Shown: positions 44,227 through 55,587 of the stretch, piece after piece | How positions within the stretch are numbered: the first letter of the stretch is position 1 | How the letters are laid out: each line of letters starts with the position of its first letter | NCBI GenBank assembly: GCA_029237695.1 | Contig: CM055275.1 | Location: forward strand, 87,284,433-87,348,432 | Origin: Conchocele bisecta | Taxonomy: Eukaryota > Mollusca > Bivalvia > Lucinida > Thyasiridae | Direction: 5' to 3' | DNA: 64,000 nt | Notes under the pieces: model-generated | The model's database searches: none | What the model saw: only the letters and a program-made list of their open reading frames with translations | Told to the model about the DNA's origin: nothing | Made by a program: the position numbers and the translations under genes

Positions 44227-44349
44227 TTATACCCCGATAAATTCCACAAAAAGGCCATTAATTCCTATAATAACCAATAGGATAAAAATAAACAATTGGC
44301 GATAAAAAATTACGCGACTTTTCCGGTTTAGTGAAACGGCCCCCTGTAA

Positions 44350-44476
44350 CCTGATAACAGTCAGTTTTCCTTGTTAGATGCATGACGGCTGTTTCATTGA
44401 TGGAATGGCGAACGGTGCAGATCATGATCAGACTGTGCGGATTCACAGGCTGATCTGGATCTACGCTGGTCGCAAA
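44350..44476 (+). repeat. Repeat F13, second copy
   Basis: gtaacctgataacagtcagt, 'gttagatgcatgacggctgt', 'cattgatggaatggcgaacg', 'gatcatgatcagactgtg', 'tgatctggatctacgctggt'. It matches 32330-32490. Confidence 0.75.
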
Positions 44477-44478
44477 CA

Positions 44479-44699
44479 CAGGTTGAAGTAACGGACCGAG
44501 GTCTATAAATACATACATTAAATATACATAAAAGCATTAATAAGTGGAAAAAATATAAGCTAATTTTTTTTTATTTACTCCCTCCTATACACAGAAGTAT
44601 GTAGGAGGGAGTAAAGAATTATTTGTTTTCACTTATTAATGCTTTTAGGTATATTTAATGTATTGTATTTATAGACCTCGGTCCGTTACTTCAATCTGT
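44479..44699. mobile_element. Foldback F11
   Basis: caggttgaagtaacggaccg (44479) pairs with cggtccgttacttcaatctg at the other end. The arms are ~95 bp and meet at an inner hairpin 'actccctcct' / 'aggagggagt'. The second copy is 45500-45670. Confidence 0.93.
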
Positions 44700-44795
44700 G
44701 GTCGCAAATCATATACATCCCATTTCTCCTGTCACAGCCATATAGTGAAGGCTCTGGGTTGGCCCTCAGATATACACAATAAGTGATGAAACATG

Positions 44796-45233
44796 TTAAC
44801 CCTTAGACTGCTACTCACAACAATTGTCGTCTGCTGTTGCTTTTATATCTTGCCTTATTTCTCAATCAAAACATGGTTGGACAGCACTTCAGAATCATTT
44901 CCAATGGAAATGATTCTGAAGTGCTGCCAAAGCATGTTGTAAATTATTCTAAAGTGCTGTCAAAACATGTTTTTATGCCCCACCTCGATAGTGGAGGGGG
45001 CATTTAGTGTTACCCTTGTCCGCCCGTCCCGTCCCGCCCCGTCCCGTCCCGTCCGTCCGTCACAAAACTTTAACGCTCGGGTAAAAAAAAAAATTGACTT
45101 GGAATTTGGCCTCATTTATTATCAAAGCGATATGTGGGGCATCCGTGTTCTATGAACACATTTTCTAGTTGATAATAAAAATGAAAATAAACAGCAGACG
45201 ACTAAAAAATTAAGATAGCGGTTTAAGGGTTAA
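44796..45233. mobile_element. Foldback F4 split by a short Helentron-like element
   Basis: ttaacccttagactgctact ... gcggtttaagggttaa; the element 44975-45168 is inserted in its 'catgtttttgataataaaa' segment. Confidence 0.9.
44975..45168 (+). mobile_element. Helentron-like H2-type element, 194 bp, almost no array
   Basis: 5' hairpin atgccccacctcgatagtgg..gggggcat, 'ttagtgttacccttgtccgc', C/G-rich GTCCC microsatellite, the first 20 bp of one unit (aaaactttaacgctcgggta), then directly the H2 3' end: 'ggggcatccgtgttctatga', gaacac, attttCTAG, followed by TT. It shows which parts suffice for mobility: both ends, without a full array. Confidence 0.92.
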
Positions 45234-45499
45234 TATATATACTACTCGGGTCACATGACATGACAACACCATAATAGGATGACACAATGACGATACATTT
45301 AACAAACAAAATGGATTATCTACCTTCATGTACAATTTCTATATTATGATCATAGATTATTGACACGATATTGCATTACAATGGTTGTTAGTGAGCACTG
45401 GAAGACAATTATAAACCACATAAGGGAGGGCAAAGTTCATTCGAAGATTTGTAATAAAACATATACTACTACATTGTACTATGATACACGTTAGGCCCA

Positions 45500-45670
45500 C
45501 AGGTTGAAGTAACGGACCGAGGTCTATAAATACATTAAATATGCCTAAAAGCATCAATAAATGAAGAAAAAAAAATAAAATTACCCCCTCCATATAATTT
45601 TTCTTCATTTATTGATGCTTTTAGGCATATTTAATGTATTTATAGACATCGGTCCGTTACTTCAACCTGT
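45500..45670. mobile_element. Foldback F11, second copy
   Basis: aggttgaagtaacggaccga ... 'cggtccgttacttcaacctg'; arms ~78 bp, nearly perfect ('gcctaaaagcatcaataaat' / its inverse). Confidence 0.95.
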
Positions 45671-45930
45671 TGTTAGGCCTAAACAAATGTTGTTTGGTTT
45701 TGGTAAAGTTTATTTAATTTTTTTATTTTATGAAACAACTGATTTTGATTGATATACATAGTGGTTATAATCTCCATGATTCATCAGTACCAGATTTATT
45801 TATTCTTGGTGTAATACAATATGGGCCCCGTCAGCACAACTATAGATAACAGACGTACAATCAAACTTGCACAAGCGACCACGTGCATTAAGCGACCTTT
45901 GTCTTATGCGACCACTTTCAATCCCACCTA

Positions 45931-45981
45931 CCCCCGCCCCCCCCCCCCCCCCCCCCCCCCCACCCCCCCCCCCCCCCCCCC
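45931..45981. repeat. Interrupted poly-C tract, 51 nt
   Basis: C5 G C25 A C19. A G-quadruplex/i-motif-prone run, located inside F15. Confidence 0.95.
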
Positions 45982-46009
45982 GACCATTTGGCCTATGTAA
46001 TAAAACCAA

Positions 46010-47503
46010 CTAGAAAAAGTCGATGGCGCGCCATCGCAATATACCCACTTTCCCCAAATGCTAAGTCCGAAAGGGGGAAGTAATCCATGATGGAGGGTCG
46101 GATAAAAAATCCGAATTCACTTTGCGCATGTGCACATGATAACGAAGCTACATAGCAAATATGAGGCGCGTAGGTATGAAGGTGAAAAAGTTTTTCGAGT
46201 TACAAGGAAAAAGGAAAAAGGAAAAAAAATGGGAAATTCTGAGTCGGAAAGGGGAGGTAATCGATGATGGAGGGTCGGATCAAAAATGGAATTCACTTTG
46301 CGCATCTGCACATAACGAAGGTACATTACCAAATATCAGGCGCGTAGGTATGAAGGTGAAAAAGTTTTCCGAGTTACGAGGAAAAAAATGGGAAATTCTG
46401 AGTCCGAAAGGGGGAGATAATCCATGATGGAGGGTCGGATCAAAAATCCAAATTCACTTTGCGCATCTGCACATGATAACGAAGCTACATACCAAATATC
46501 AGGCGCGTAGGTATGAAGGTGAAAAAGTTTTTTCGAGTTACGAGGAGAAAATGGGAAATTCTGAGTCCGAAAGGGGGAGATAATCCATGATGGAGGGTCG
46601 GATCAAAAATCCAAATTCACTTTGCGGTATCTGCACATGATAACGAAGCTACATACCAAATATCAGGCACGTAGGTATGAAGGTGAAAAAGTTTTTCGAG
46701 TTACGAGGAAAAAAATGGGAAATTCTGAGTCCGAAAGGGGGAGATAATCCATGATGGAGGGTCGGATCAAAAATCAAATTCACTTTGCGCATCTGCACAT
46801 GATAACGAAGCTACATACCAAATATCAGGCGCGTAGGTATGAAGGTGAAAAAGTTTTTCAAGTTACGAGGAGAAAATGGGAAATTCTGAGTCCGAAAGGG
46901 GGAGATAATCCATGATGGAGGGTCGGATCAAAAATCCAAATTCACTTTGCGCATCTGCACATGATAACGAAGCTACATACCAAATATCAGCGTAGGTATG
47001 AAGGTGAGTTTTTCGAGTTACGAGGAAAAAATGGGAAATTCTGAGTCGAAAGGGGGAGATAATCATGATGGAGGGTCGGATCAAAATCCAAATTACACTT
47101 TGCGCATTGCACATGATAACGAAGGTACATACCAAATATCAGGCACGTAGGTATGAAGGTGAAAAAGTTTTTCGAGTTACGAGGAGAAAATGGGAAATCC
47201 TGGAGTCCGAAAGGGGGAAGATAATCATTTTTTGATTGGTAAAGGGTCGGATCCAAAAATGTTCTGAGTTCGAAAGGGGGAGATATCTGATGGAGGGTCG
47301 GATCAAAAATGCAAATTCACTTTGCGCATCTGCACATGATAACGAAGCTACATACCAAATATCAGGCGCGTAGGTATGAAGGTGAAAAAGTTTTTCGAGT
47401 TACAAGAAACGTGACGGACGTACGGACGGACGTACGGACGGACGGACACCCGTGACGAAAACAATATACCCGTTTTTTTTTACAAAAAAAGTGGGTATAA
47501 AAA
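46010..47503 (-). mobile_element. Helentron-like element H5, inverted, ~8-9 units of ~161 bp
   Basis: On the minus strand: 5' end at 47503 with an imperfect 'atacccacttttttt / aaaacgggtat' hairpin and a GTCC/GTAC microsatellite (47411-47447), then units, then 3' hairpin cgatggcgcgccatcg (46021-46036, perfect 16-bp palindrome) and actttttCTAG|TT (to 46010). + strand unit: 'ggagggtcggatcaaaaatc', 'cactttgcgcatctgcacat', 'gataacgaagctacatacca', 'ggcgcgtaggtatgaaggtg', 'gttacgaggagaaaatggga', 'ctgagtccgaaagggggaga'. No ORF. Confidence 0.88.
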
Positions 47504-48130
47504 GGAATGGTCATTTAATTGGCAGGATGTCACTTTCTCCAGGTGAAATTAGCCTCAAGTGTGTGACAAACAAATGAAACAAATCCCCTGTCACTGTCAA
47601 AGTGTGAATGGTGCATTGTTTATGATTTTTGACCTGAAACCTCATTCTGATTCGCTCATTCTGATTACTAAAGGGAAATAAGTCAGCACCGCTTAGCACA
47701 TGGGAACAACAGGAATGGTCGCTTAGCACATAGGAAAACATCTGCGTATTACACTCATATTTAAAACAAATAATTTTGTTCGTTGTGTACAGAATACGCA
47801 AGGAGTTTTATTTCACCCAATTCCAATTTTCTTCATGCGTAACGATACTGGTATATATCGAACACTGCGTTAATAGATCATTATTCTATCAGCTGGTTTG
47901 GTTGTCAGTCAACGACTGGTAAAAATCACCGGGGCGAAACACGTCTGGTCCGAAGTGGTCGCAATCACTACTGCCTATTTGTGATTTCAGCTGGGCAATT
48001 TTATTTTGCAATAACCGGTAGTATTCTAATGTATTTATTTCTATGCTAATGTTTAATATTCGCGATTTCGTGATTCCGAATATTAAACCATATAACTGGA
48101 CATACCAGTACCCGGATTTCCATTATTTTT
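47504..48130. other. Interior of F15, nothing further recognised
   Basis: Only scattered 'ggtcgctta' repeats belonging to F15. Confidence 0.4.
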
Positions 48131-48356
48131 GTTTGTGTTAAGAGACCATTGTTCTAAGCGACCATTTTTGGTGTCTCCCTTGGGTGGTCGCTTAATGCAA
48201 GTTTGACTATATGCAAACTAGGCATATGCATTTTGCCAAACTTTTCCATAGTCTGAGCACTGAAATCACGCCTCCAAAGTTGTGAAATCCCATGGGCATG
48301 CCACGGTAAACATACTTTCCATGATAAATTATTTATTTTTCTTATCAGATCATCTA

Positions 48357-48412
48357 GCAAAGTATACTTTGATGGAGAAATTTTCTATTTAACGATAAAT
48401 TTATTAATTTTT
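48357..48412 (+). repeat. F14 fragment
   Basis: agcaaagtatactttgatgg, 'gagaaattttctatttaa', 'cgataaatttattaattttt' match the left part of the F14 foldbacks at 62.0 and 62.7 kb. It is cut at the start of H3. Confidence 0.75.
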
Positions 48413-48835
48413 AGCTCGACTATTCGAAGAATAAGTAGAGCTCATGTTGTCACCCCGGCGTCGGCGTCACCGTCACGCCTTGGTTAAGGTTTTTAGTCAA
48501 CCTTGTATATGGAATACTACTGTCCCTACACCCACCATACTTGGACAACTTCATCTCCTAGTGATGTACATCAATAACCCCTGATCTATATTTGACCTTG
48601 ACCTACATTTCATCTTGAATTACTTAGTTAATTCCCCTTGGTTAAGGTTTTTATTCAACCTTGGTTAAGGTTTTTAGTCAAGCTTGTACTTGCAATACTA
48701 TTGTGCATACAGACACCATACTTGGACAACCTTTTCTCATAGCGATGTACATCAATAACCCCTGATCTATAGTTGACCTTGACCTACATTTCCTCTTGAA
48801 TTACTTAGTTAATTCCCCTTGGTTAAGGTTTTTGT

Positions 48836-49937
48836 TGCGCCTGCTTTAGCAGAAGCGCGACTATAGTCGTCGTATTTTCCGTCGTCGTCCGCGTCGTCCG
48901 CGTCGTCCGGTTTTTTTGTAAGGCAAATGCGTTAAAGTTATTGTTTTTTCACAATATCTCTTTAACCCCTTGCCAGACATTGATAATATTTCACATCAAT
49001 GTTTGTCTAGGGATGATGCTTCATTACGCACACCCCCACATCCAAATTATCAAGGTCAGGTCATTTATTTACTTGTAAAGTTCACCGGTTTTGTAACAGT
49101 GCTTAAGGTTATCAATATCTCTTTAACCCCTTGCCAACACTGTAATATTTCATATCATGTTTGTCTAGGGTTTTTGTGATGCTTCATTACGCACACCCTC
49201 ATCCATCAAGGTCAAGGTCATTTATTACTTGTAATTGTTTTTTCACCGGTTTTGTAACAAGATGCTTAAACGTTATTTGTTTTTTCACAATATCTCTTTA
49301 ACCCCTTGCCAGACACTGATAATATTTCATATCAATGTTTGTCTAGGGATGATGCTTCATTACGCACACCCCCACATCCAAATTTTGAAGGTCAAGGTCA
49401 TTTATTTCCTTGTAATGTTCACCGGTTTTGTAACAGAAATGCGTTAAAGTTATTGTTTTTTCACAATATCTCTTTAACCCCTTTCCAGACATTGATAATA
49501 TTTCACATCAATGTTTGTCTAGGGATGATGCTTCATTACGCATATAAAAGTAAGATTAGCGCTAATCCTATTACTTTTAGGGGATGGGATAAATGATGCT
49601 GGTGTGGCGAGGGCCTGGCACCAGATCAGGTTGTTCTAATTTCAGGACTGAATATATATTTTGATTGTAAATATTGAGTTCTGAAGTTGGGATTTACCCC
49701 CCTCGGACAGGTGGATACGGGACTCGACCCCGTTGACCCGTCTGCGTGTAGACTCCCTGAGGCTTGTACCTCTATGTCAGAAAAGCGGACGTTAAACCCT
49801 ATTCACTCACTCACTCACTCACTCATTACGCACACCCCCACATCCAAATTCTGAAGGTCAAGGTAATTTATTTACTTGTAATGTTCACGGTCAAATGCCT
49901 CGGTAGGCGCGACACCGCTTCCGTGGCGGAATTCTTG
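48836..49937 (+). mobile_element. Helentron-like element H4, nested in H3, itself carrying a SINE
   Basis: 5' hairpin gcgcctgctttagcagaagc-gcg, 'actatagtcgtcgtattttc', (CGTCGTC)n, then units: 'tttttcacaatatctcttta', 'accccttgccagacattgat', 'catcaatgtttgtctaggga', 'tgcttcattacgcacacccc', 'aaggtcaaggtcatttattt', 'gttcaccggttttgtaacag'. The 3' end is ccgcttccgtggcgg hairpin, aattCTTG|TT. Four units plus one broken by the SINE. Solo 3' relatives end 'gcggccacctag' (57.9 kb) and perhaps 'gcgaccatctag' (24.7 kb). Confidence 0.85.
49543..49822 (+). mobile_element. SINE S2 with 10-bp target duplication
   Basis: tataaaagtaagattagcgc ... 'aaaagcggacgttaaaccct' and an (ACTC)n tail. Flanked on both sides by tcattacgca (49533-49542 and 49823-49832), which is a single phrase in the other H4 units. 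So the insertion is certain and postdates H4. Confidence 0.92.
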
Positions 49938-51292
49938 TTAGTCAAGCTTGTATATGGAATACTACTGGCCCTACACCCACCATACTTGGACAACTTCATC
50001 TCCTAGTGATGTACATCTACAACCCCTGATCTATATTTGACCTTGACCTACATTTCCTCTTGAATTACTTTGTTAATTCCCCTTGGTTAAGGTTTTTAGT
50101 CAAGCTTGTATATGCAATACTACTGGCCCTACACCCACCATACTTGGAAAACTTCATCTCGTAGTGATGTACATCAACAACCCCTGATCTATATTTGACC
50201 TTGACCTACATTTCTTCTTGAATTACTTAAGTTAATTCCCCTTGGTTAAGGTTTTATTCAACCTTGGTTAAGATTTTTAGTCAAGCTTGTACTTGCAATA
50301 CTATTGTGCATACAGACACCATACTTGGACAACCTTTTCTCATAGCAATGTACATCAATAACCCCTGATCTATATTTGACCTTGACCTACATTTCCTCTT
50401 GAATTACTTACTTAATTCCCCTTGGTTAAGGTTTTTAGTCAAGCTTGTAGATGGAATACTCCTGGCCCTACACCAACCATACTTGGACAACTTCATCTCC
50501 TAGTGATGTACATCAACAACCCCTGACCTAAATTTGACCTTGACCTACATTTAACCTTGAATTACTTAGTTAATTCCCCTTGGTTAAGGTTTTTAGTCAA
50601 CCTTGGTTAAGGTTTATACTCAAGCTTTTACATATAATACTATTGTGCATACGGACACCATACTTGGACAACCTTTTCTCATAGTGATGTACATCAATAA
50701 CCCCTGATCTATATTTGACCTTGACCTACATTTCCTCTTGAATTACTTAGTTAATTCTCTTTGGTTAAGGTTTTTAGTCAAGCTTGTAGATGGAATACTC
50801 CTGGCCCTACACCAACCATACTTGGAAAACTTCATCTCCTAGTGATGTACATCAATAATCCCTGACCTATATTTGACCTTGACCTACTTTTATCTTTGGA
50901 TTACTTAGTTATTTCCCCTTGGTTAAGGTTTTTAGTCAAGCTTGTATATGGAATACTCCTGGGCCTACAGCAACCATACTTGGAAAACTTCATCTCCTAG
51001 TGATGTGCATCAATAACCCCTGACCTATATCTGACATTGACCTACATTTAACCTTGAATTACTTACTTAATTTCCCTTGGTTACGGTTTTTAGTCAACCT
51101 TGGTTAAGGTTTTTATGCAGGCCGCAGCCACCTTGTTTGTCAAGCTATGTGTACATCGACAACCCTCGTAGTCGAGCTATGCTGTTCTCCTACAGCTCTT
51201 GTTATGCAGGCCGCAGCCACCTTGTTTGTCAAGCTATGTGTACATCGACAACCCTCGTAGTCGTGCTATGCTGTTCTCCTACAGCTCTTGTT

Positions 51293-52067
51293 ATGTCAAG
51301 TTCTTGACAATTGCAAGTCAGTGAACATATGGTAATTGCGTCCTTATTTTAGGTTAGCCTATTACAAATTATCTACAAAAGTGGCGTATGTTGTAAGGTC
51401 CGTTTATTAAGCAAGCGGCCCAAATTTCATTTGACAGGTATTGGTTGGGAAGCTAAAATAGATTTGGAAGGAATCATATTATATTATCTTAAACATTTCA
51501 TAAAAGAAATTGGTCACAGATCATGAGATGTACAGACACCACACCACATGGTCATAACAGGCGTTTGATCTAACATAAGACAAAACTACACTTCGCTAAA
51601 ACACGAGCATTGGTCCCCGGCGGATTTATGTCCAACGTTTATTTGATACCTTTGATACCACCACAGTCCCATTATCTTCCATGTTTATCATGGTCTATGA
51701 TATTATATGTTGCAGAAAACACAAACTTTTTAGTAAGTGATCAAATAAAATAGTGTGTTTGATTGATATAGGTAATTTGACGTCTATAAAGTGAATGTCG
51801 AAGGCACAGTGCCTTTAAAAAGTTTGTATTATATAACCCATTCCTTTCCGAATACACATTTACTGGTATGAAATTTATTAAATACTTTATTTTTATTTTT
51901 GTTATTTTTCAATGAATGTATATGTTGTGACCACTCATTTGAACCGTCTCGACGAGATGGCTGCAATGGTGGTTGTGACATATACTTCTGAGCGCATAAA
52001 AGGAAAACATTTAGGATTTTCCGCAAACATAATGGCGTATCCTCTGCATGAAAAGGGTTAAAGTTCC
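51293..52067. other. Intronic sequence, nothing recognised
   Basis: No coding signal or clear repeat. Confidence 0.4.
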
Positions 52068-52134
52068 TGGAAAAGTCGCGGCAATACTGGACGAAGGCCG
52101 GAAGGCCTCGTCCAGTATTCCCGCGACTTTTCCA
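52068..52134. repeat. Foldback F5, complete
   Basis: tggaaaagtcgcggcaatac... (52068-52099) against ...ccgcgacttttcca (52104-52134), almost perfect, loop of 4 nt. Confidence 0.95.
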
Positions 52135-52605
52135 AGTTTTCTACTGCTAAGTAGTTATGAGATAAATGATGACATTTACGTTATGTGTTTGTTTCTACAC
52201 AGTTAATGTTCCTGCCAACAGATTAATTTAAGGTGCAGATTACTCTGTGTGTATTATGTAAACGGATTTACCTTTGTAAATGATGGACATACCTGCGTTT
52301 AGGTGTACATCAAAGTGACTTCATGTCTTCCTCAATGTCTGGGGATGGGCTGTGACTGAAGGTTGAGACTTCAAAACCTACCCTAGGGCATGAAAACGAA
52401 AACTGGGCTTAATGACAACGTCATGAAAAGCGGTAAACAACGTCGGAAAAACGTCGTTTGCAGCGTCGCTGTAAAAGTTCACATTTTGCCCTCCCATTTA
52501 CGTTTACTGGTGTCAGTTAACATTAAGTGTGAACAGAAAACGGAAAATTATAGCTTACTGAAACTAATATGAGACGCGATGCCTTGCACATTAGTACACA
52601 TATTA

Positions 52606-52642
52606 TGACGTCATGACTTGACGTCACGTACTTGTGACGTCA
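52606..52642. promoter_or_regulatory. Three TGACGTCA (CRE) octamers in 37 bp
   Basis: Exact palindromic CREs at 52606-52613, 52619-52626 and 52635-52642, and a half-site-like 'gaacgtga' just after. A CREB/ATF-binding cluster in tropomodulin intron 2 is a reasonable inference; whether it acts is unknown. Confidence 0.5.
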
Positions 52643-53102
52643 CTGAACGTGAATACATGTTTGACATTATGGCCATGGCGTCGTGACAAAATATTATAGC
52701 AAGGATACTTGCACGAGTTCCTCGCAGCATCAATGACTTAGAAATGCTTCAAGCGCTGTGCATTGTCGCCTAACTGTCGTTCTTTGACATTGTCACTCTT
52801 TTCCGTCGGTTATCCTTATGAATTTAAAATGGTGAACGCATAATTTAACTGGCTACCTATCAGTGAAGTATTCACTTACACTTCACCTTGAATCCTAAAT
52901 AATCTTAAATATGAACAACCTAGTGTATGCCAACGATATTACCATCTATTATCTTGGTAATTTGAGACACTTTTGAACAATTCTATCCAGTACTTAGCGA
53001 ATGATATGCCATTTAATGCCACCCATTTTATCATAAGCGGAGGTTGAGATGCATCTATATAATAACATATATATTCAGGGTTTGTATTGAATTTGGCAAA
53101 AC
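52643..53102. other. Intronic sequence, nothing recognised
   Basis: No coding signal or clear repeat. Confidence 0.4.
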
Positions 53103-53330
53103 AAATGCATCAAAATTTCTAATAGATTCAGAATCAGCGATTTCAATGCAGCTCCTTCATTGTTTGTGTATAAGCAATACATAATGCACAAAACACACAG
53201 TGAGGTCGGTGGAGTTCAAATGCATCAAAATTTCTAATAGATTCAGAATCGGTGATTTCAATGCAGCTCCTTCATTGTTTGTGTATAAGCAATACATAAT
53301 GCACAAAACACACAGTGAGGTCGTGGAGTT
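53103..53330 (+). repeat. Tandem duplication, 2 x 114 bp
   Basis: caaatgcatcaaaatttcta ... 'cacacagtgaggtcg.tggagtt' occurs at 53103 and 53217 with only a few differences, so the duplication is recent. Confidence 0.95.
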
Positions 53331-54069
53331 TTCGAAAAGTCTTGAAATTAATTGAAAATTTGATGGTCATAAACTTGCTTTTCGCACGATTTGTAGTATC
53401 AAATCATCACCTTATCACCTGACTGCATATTAATGTATGTCTGAATCAGACGATGGTAATGCGATCCTCAAGAAAGACACACGGCGACAATTATAAGGTA
53501 TCACGCTACCAAATCTGCCCAACTTCGTGTTTTGTTACAAAGTTAATGTTATAAGCGGCCTACTTCCTACTTTAAAATATGTTGCGTCGCATACGAAATG
53601 TTAAATAATGTCGCTATTATTCCCCAAAATTATTCCAGACAGCAGCAAACAACAGGGAAACGCCAACACTTCTCACTGTGCCTTATTTGAAAATTATTCA
53701 TACGGAATTACGTTACTTGGGCCGCAATCCAAAACATGACGTTATATTAATAGCAACTGCAATAAACATTATTTTCATGCTTTAATTGTCTTGGCCTAAT
53801 GGGAAACACTTGGAAAGGCTACGAGATATCCAAATTTGGTTGACAGGCGATAAAAGATGACAAATCTATAGGACTTGTCTGGGTATTTTATTAACACCCC
53901 TTGTATACGCCGTTGATAAAAACGTCGTAATTTCAACGTCATTGATTTAAAACATCATATAAGTTTTTACCACGCGTCATAAAAATACTTCTAAAACGAA
54001 AAATAATTGGGATACATTGATAATTTTGGCGGCATATCCAGGCTTTTAAAAGATGTACAATTCAGAATA
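53331..54069. other. Intronic sequence, nothing recognised
   Basis: No coding signal or clear repeat. Confidence 0.4.
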
Positions 54070-54134
54070 CGCTAAAAAGTAAAAACTGAAAATGTTGTCT
54101 TAATGACAACATTTTCAGTTTTTACTTTTTAGCG
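54070..54134. repeat. Hairpin, 30-bp perfect arms, 5-nt loop
   Basis: cgctaaaaagtaaaaactga... (54070-54099) is the exact reverse complement of 54105-54134. The loop is ttaat. A solitary structure with no other copy in the window. Confidence 0.97.
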
Positions 54135-54186
54135 TTTTACGGTTTTCGCATGTCGCGGCTCATATATATAATATTATTTTTTTTTT

Positions 54187-55340
54187 AGCTATTGTTACCG
54201 CAATGTGTCCGTCGTCCGTCGTCCTTCGTCGTCCGTGAACATTTTCAAACGTCTTCTCCTCGGTAACCATTGGGCCTATGGTCACCAAACTTCATGATCA
54301 TGGTCCTTAGGTAGGGGGATTACAAAATTGTTAAAATGACGTAAAAAAATCCAAGATGGCCGCCGTCTAAAAATAGCACAAATTCTTCAAAAATCTTCTT
54401 CTCAAGAACCGCCAACCTGATTTCGACAAAACTTTGTAGGAATGATCGATGTACAATGCTCTTTCAAAGTTGTTAAAATGGTGACCCTGGGGTCAAAAAC
54501 GGGCGTGGCCCGTGGGGTCAAATTTTATGTTTGACCGAATATGGTCATGTTATATATCAAATCGAAGGTATCAATGAGGCGATAACTCTGGTACATTTTT
54601 TGTCGAAATCGGATGGTTATGTCATCCAAGATGGCCGCCGAAATGTCAAAAGGTCTTTCTTTTATTAGAGATTTCAAAATTCTTCTTCACATGAACCGCT
54701 TGGCCCATGGTAGCCAAACTTAAAAGTTATTGTCCATGGGTGAAGCCTTTTCAGATTTGTTAAAATGGAGGTCATCGCTAATCCAAGATAGCCGCCGTCT
54801 AAAAATAGCATAAATTCTTAAAAAATCTTCTTCTCATGAACCGCTAGCCGGATTTCGACTAAACTTGGTAGAAATGATCGATTTACAATGCTCTTTCAAA
54901 GTTGTGAAAATGGTGACCCCGGGGTCAAAAATGGGCGTGGCCCGTGGGGTCAAATTGGGGTCAAATTTTATTTTTGACCTAATATGCTCATGTCATATAT
55001 CAAATTGAAGGTATCGATGAGGCGATTGCTCTGGTGCAAACTTTGTCGGAATCAGATAATTATAACATCCATGATGGCCACCAAAAGGTCCATTTATTCG
55101 AGATTTTGAACGTCTTTTTCTCAGGAACCACATGGCCGATGCTGGCCAAACTTCATAGGAAGTTAAGATCCTTGGGTGAAGCATTTTCAGATTTGGTAAA
55201 ATGAGAGTCATCGCTTAATCCAAGATGACCGCCATCTAAAAATAGCACAATTTTTTTTAAAACACATGAACTCAATGTCACATTCTCCTCTGGTGTTCAT
55301 GGAGTCAGGTGAGCGAATTAGGGCCATCATGGCCCTCTTG
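54187..55340 (+). mobile_element. Helentron-like element H6, ~1.15 kb
   Basis: Starts after a T-run with agctattgttaccgcaatgt, then (CGTCGTC)n ('gtccgtcgtccgtcgtcctt'). Three diverged ~400-bp repeats follow, each with 'ccaagatggccgccgtctaa', 'aatcttcttctca.gaaccg', 'aaacttg.tag.aatgatcga', 'gtggcccgtggggtcaaatt', 'tgaggcgat'. It ends in hairpin gggccatcatggccc, tCTTG|TT (55337-55340). Non-autonomous, same terminal logic as H3 and H4. Confidence 0.82.
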
Positions 55341-55449
55341 TTTGTATTTCCATCCCACTTGTCTGTCGGATGAGACTTTGCTTTCCCATATGACACACGC
55401 AATGGGATTTTGTACCTGCATCTGCGTAATTTCATGAAATACGAAAACA

Positions 55450-55575
55450 CCTGCATATGCAGCCTATGCTCAATAAATGTAAATCCATGAATTGTTTACA
55501 AGAAAATATTGCTAATGTGACATTTACAGACTATCTTAATTTTGCACTTACGAACATTTTTTGTCGTACGAAGTT
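55450..55575 (+). repeat. F10 block, third copy
   Basis: ctgcatatgcagcctatgct, 'aaatgtaaatcca', 'gtttacaagaaaatattgct', 'tttgcacttacgaacatttt'. Confidence 0.75.
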
Positions 55576-55587
55576 TAGTAAAACCTG

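Larger units (their letters stand above)
45858..48208. mobile_element. TIR element F15 (~2.35 kb) carrying a nested Helentron-like element
   Basis: Ends caatcaaacttgcacaagcg (45858) and ..gcttaatgcaagtttgac (to 48207), each next to TA. Inner repeats of 'gcgaccac' / 'gtggtcgct' occur at 45877, 45899, 47672, 47718, 47950 and 48183. TIR type and TA flanks suggest a pogo/Tc1 relative. No transposase frame. The poly-C tract and element H5 lie inside it. Confidence 0.7.
48413..51292 (+). mobile_element. Helentron-like element H3, full-length, with nested H4
   Basis: 5' hairpin agctcgactattcgaagaat..gtagagct, then 'caccccggcgtcggcgtcac', 'gccttggttaaggtttttag', units as at 8.7-10.4 kb (about 150 bp, two subtypes), and the 3' block gcaggccgcagccacc ... 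ctacagctCTTG|TT. The 3' block is duplicated in tandem (ends at 51201 and 51290). It is interrupted at 48836-49937 by H4. Confidence 0.88.
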
